A stretch of 17,454 bases of DNA, taken from the NCBI GenBank assembly GCA_001438985.1, contig LIAZ01000010.1, positions 1 through 17,454 on the forward strand, read 5' to 3'. This document shows, one piece after another, positions 14,940 through 17,454 of this stretch. The translations under genes and the position numbers were made by a program. Within the stretch, counting starts at the first letter, position 1. Each line of letters opens with the position of its first letter. The notes below the pieces were generated by a model. The model made no database searches. It had not been told where the DNA came from and worked only from the letters and a program-made list of their open reading frames with translations. The stretch is from Acidimicrobium sp. BACL17 MAG-120823-bin42. Its GTDB lineage: Bacteria > Actinomycetota > Acidimicrobiia > Acidimicrobiales > Ilumatobacteraceae.

Positions 14940-16022
14940 ATGTCTCACGCTGCGGGCCTGCATGGCGTGTATATCCACATTCCATTTTGTGCCAAACGAT
15001 GTGATTACTGCGCGTTTGCAACATTTACGGATCGACACCACCTGCAATCGCAGTATGTCGAAGCGTTGCGAACCCATGTCACACGTGTAGTTGCAGGGGG
15101 AATGCCGCGAGCAACAAGTGTGTTCGTTGGCGGAGGCACACCAACGATGCTTCCGGCTGACGAACTGTTGAGTGTGATTTCACTTGTTCCACTGGCGCCC
15201 AATGCCGAAGTGACGGTGGAATGCAATCCTGATGACATCACCTTGGACATGATGCAGAGTTACCGCAATGGTGGAGTAAACCGAGTGAGCGTTGGCGTAC
15301 AGTCAACCGTTGATCATGTGCTGAAGTCGCTTGGCCGCACGCATAACCCAGAAAACGTGCAACGTGCAGTGGCACATATCAAGCAGGCGGGCTTCACTAC
15401 CTTCAATCTCGACATCATGTATGGCGCAGCAGGTGAGACCTTTGCTGACTGGAAGCACACTGTCGCCGATGTGATCGCGCTCGATCCACCTCATGTTTCT
15501 GCGTATGGCCTCACGATTGAGGCAAACACCCCGCTTGCGACTCAGCCTGAGCGTCATCCCGACGATGATGATCAAGCCGATAAATACGAATGGGTAGACG
15601 ATCATTTTGCACAAGCAGGACTTGTCAATTACGAGATTTCTAATTGGGCGAAGCCTGGTCACGAATGCAAGCACAACTATCTGTACTGGTTACAAGGCAA
15701 CTATGACGGCATTGGCTGCGCGGCTCACGCCCACAAAGACGGAACTAGATGGTGGAATGTGCGCACACCTGACAGATACATCGAGATGATTGAGGCAAAC
15801 GAATTGCCAATCTCGTCTAGCGAAACCCTTGATGATGCGACGCGGTCACTCGAAGAATTGCAATTGCTGATCCGTACGCGAGAGGGTGTGCCGACTGCTG
15901 CATTTTCACCTGATGATCGGTCGCTACTTGAAGGGCTGATTGAACTGCACGAAGACCGATACGTGTTAACTCGTGCTGGGCGACTCATGGCGAATGAAGT
16001 GAGCATGCGACTCCACAGTTGA
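14940..16022 (+). CDS. hemW: HemW, radical SAM haem chaperone (HemN-like)
   Basis: This is a 360-residue radical SAM protein. HemW proteins bind haem and a 4Fe-4S cluster and deliver haem to respiratory enzymes; they were long annotated as oxygen-independent coproporphyrinogen oxidase. The cluster motif is C17-x3-C21-x2-C24 followed by AF, without the extra cysteine of true HemN (CxxxCxxCxC), which is the main reason for calling HemW. HIPFC (13-17), GGGTPT (64-69), VECNPDD, NRVSVGVQS and FNLDIMYG follow in the usual order, and a HemN_C-type winged domain ends the protein. The ATG lies 5 nt after the bldD stop, so it is probably co-transcribed. Its last codons and stop fall in the first copy of the 29-bp tandem repeat. 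Confidence 0.95.
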   Translation: MSHAAGLHGVYIHIPFCAKRCDYCAFATFTDRHHLQSQYVEALRTHVTRVVAGGMPRATSVFVGGGTPTMLPADELLSVISLVPLAPNAEVTVECNPDDITLDMMQSYRNGGVNRVSVGVQSTVDHVLKSLGRTHNPENVQRAVAHIKQAGFTTFNLDIMYGAAGETFADWKHTVADVIALDPPHVSAYGLTIEANTPLATQPERHPDDDDQADKYEWVDDHFAQAGLVNYEISNWAKPGHECKHNYLYWLQGNYDGIGCAAHAHKDGTRWWNVRTPDRYIEMIEANELPISSSETLDDATRSLEELQLLIRTREGVPTAAFSPDDRSLLEGLIELHEDRYVLTRAGRLMANEVSMRLHS

Positions 16023-16074
16023 CGAGATTTGTCCTAGGGTGAGTGAGTTGACGAGATTTGTCCTAGGGTGAGTG
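16017..16074. repeat. Perfect 29-bp tandem duplication before the secreted-protein gene
   Basis: Two identical 29-bp units lie side by side, 16017-16045 and 16046-16074, each beginning agttgacgagatttg and ending cctagggtgagtg. The first copy includes the hemW stop codon (16020-16022). Each copy holds a TTGACG (a possible -35) and a TAGGGT, but these are only 10 bp apart, too close for a standard promoter. The second copy ends 5 nt before the ATG at 16080, and its aggg can serve as a ribosome binding site. The repeat is either a recent duplication that doubled a regulatory site or a tandem operator. Confidence 0.85.
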
Positions 16075-16079
16075 TCACC

Positions 16080-17454
16080 ATGAAAAAATCAACTCGAATC
16101 ATCTATCTTTTTATTGCCGTACTGTTCGCTGTCTCATCAGTCGCTATCTTCACAACTGAAGGTCAGGCGAACGCTTCAACTTGTCAAGAAACAGGAGTGG
16201 GTTGCGCAGTTGGCATGACGGGCCCGCGTGGGGGAACCATTTTTTATGATGCCGGCAGCCAGCAGTGGTGGGGCCGATATCTAGAAGCAGAAAATGTGTA
16301 CACGTATGGCACAAATACTTGGGGTGACCCGAGCTCGATATACGGAGCACCAGGAAACGTTGCGGCACAGCGTCAATCGATGTCAATTGGTATGGGTCGC
16401 TTAAACACTGCAGCAATGCGTAATGCAGGTTCACCGCTTGCTGTTCAGCTACAAATGATGGTTCCGACTGGTACATCCCATCGAAGGATGAGCTAAACGC
16501 GCTATACGACTTTCGTGCGAGCCAGAAATCTTGGACATCTACGCCAAAGCCGATGTGGACGTCGTCAGAATCTGAGGATTCTTTTGCGTGGTATCAGCTG
16601 TTTCATGACGGTACGCAATTCACCGATGCCAATGGAATTCTCCCCAGATTAAAAACCAACAAGTCATACATAAGAGTGCGAAACATGTTGGATCTGGTTT
16701 CCCCTCGTCTCCAATGAACGTGAATCGAGTTCGTGCATTTCCTTATTTTGGCGGCCAACCGCCGGCCTTTGCTTTAGTAACAGCAACGACCGAAAACCCA
16801 CAGTGTTCATCCTTGGCAATTGGATGTCGTATCGGTGACGTTGGCCCAGGTGGCGGAATTGTTGTGTATGACGCAGGGTCGAAACAGTCGTGGGGTCAAT
16901 ATCTTGAAGTTGCGCCAAAGTCGTGTGAGACATCTAGGGTCGCATACTCAGTAACAAAAACCACATCATTGTTTCCCGACACAACAGCCCGAGTTGCTTC
17001 AAAAGCGATAGGTGGAGGGAAAGACAATACGGAGAAATTGAAAAAGGTTTCCTCTCCCGCGGCTCTTGCGGCATCAAAACCGTGCAACGGTGTTAGTGAT
17101 TGGTTTTTACCATCAAAAGATGAGTTGAACGAAGCGTTTCGCTGGTTGTCACACAGTCGAAAAGGATTTCAACTTACGCCAGTCGGCCAGTTTGAGCGCG
17201 GGTACTACTGGACTTCAAGTGACTACAACGGGTCTACAGCCTGGTCGCAATATTTCGCAGACGGCCAACAGTTTGACCGTGTGCAGACATTGACAGGAAA
17301 TAAGAAGCCTCCTGCACGACCGTTTAATGTTCGCCCCATGCGCGCTTTTTCTGAAGGGCAGAAATCCGTAACAGAAATCCCTGTAAGCACGGAGCGCTCA
17401 ATCACCATTACCGGCTCCCGTACGTCGATTTCGGGTAAATCTGGTGTAACGGTT
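16080..17454 (+). pseudogene. Secreted repeat-domain protein with two frameshifts, 3' end outside window
   Basis: This is a predicted exported protein of the DUF1566/Lcl-like repeat type common in aquatic actinobacteria, with unknown function. The ATG at 16080 gives a signal peptide (MKKSTRIIYLFIAV..., cleavage likely after ANA at 30-32). Domain 1 has GCAVGMTGPRGGTIFYDAGS in the first frame. The frame stops at 16496, but the family motif GSDWYIPSKDELNALYDF continues in another frame from about 16433. That frame stops at 16715-16717, while SPMNVNRVRAF and all of domain 2 (GDVGPGGGIVVYDAG, SDWFLPSKDELNEAF, YYWTSS, FNVRPMRAF) read in the third frame to the window end. Each break equals the loss of one base. 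The open tail ERSITITGSRTSISGKSG resembles an Ig-like repeat. It may be a true pseudogene, a phase-variable gene or a sequencing artefact. Domain 2 alone could be read from ATG 16714. Confidence 0.75.

Noticed and set aside
14940..16022. True HemN coproporphyrinogen oxidase
   Set aside because: The cluster motif lacks the fourth cysteine (C24 is followed by AF, not xC), which points to HemW.
16017..16074. CRISPR array
   Set aside because: The two 29-bp copies are directly adjacent with no spacer, and there are only two units and no cas genes.

Overview
The window looks like a stretch of chromosome from a free-living actinobacterium, most probably an Acidimicrobiia or Ilumatobacter-like aquatic lineage. 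The clues are a PAC2 (proteasome-assembly-chaperone family) protein, a BldD-type regulator, and the gene string hrcA-dnaJ-rsmE-bldD-hemW. Further clues are frequent GTG starts, several start codons that sit 6-7 nt after a TANNNT-like -10 box (leaderless style), and a secreted protein with repeated GD.GPGGG..YDAG / DW..PSKDELN domains. The lineage is inferred from gene content, not from a marker tree. The window is gene dense: no gene-free stretch exceeds about 165 bp, and I see no rRNA, tRNA, CRISPR array, insertion sequence or phage gene.

Left part (1-2849, minus strand): an IclR/PcaR-type regulator runs off the left edge. Behind it, in transcription order, lie a phosphotransferase of the APH/ACAD10 type and a PAC2 protein. 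A GC hairpin and two 17-bp direct repeats separate PAC2 from the regulator.

Middle (2887-7070): a thioredoxin with a YbbN/CnoX-like tail, then comEA, a four-helix membrane protein on the opposite strand, comEC (channel part only), holA, and convergent rpsT. This is a DNA-uptake locus (comEA/comEC) linked in the usual way to holA and rpsT.

Right part (7235-16022, plus strand): lepA, an MFS exporter, a DNA photolyase, hrcA, dnaJ, rsmE, a BldD homologue with an intact c-di-GMP signature, and hemW. All are packed with overlaps or gaps of at most 13 nt, so they may share one transcript that joins translation, light-damage repair, heat-shock folding, rRNA methylation, c-di-GMP-linked regulation and haem delivery.

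Right edge (16017-17454): a perfect 29-bp tandem duplication precedes a secreted two-domain repeat protein. Its frame is broken twice, each time as if one base were missing, and it runs off the window. This locus and the closely packed or overlapping divergent starts at 2847-2889 and 4482-4538 are the parts most worth a second look. Most of the window is ordinary core genome, and I did not find a clearly new defence or mobile system.
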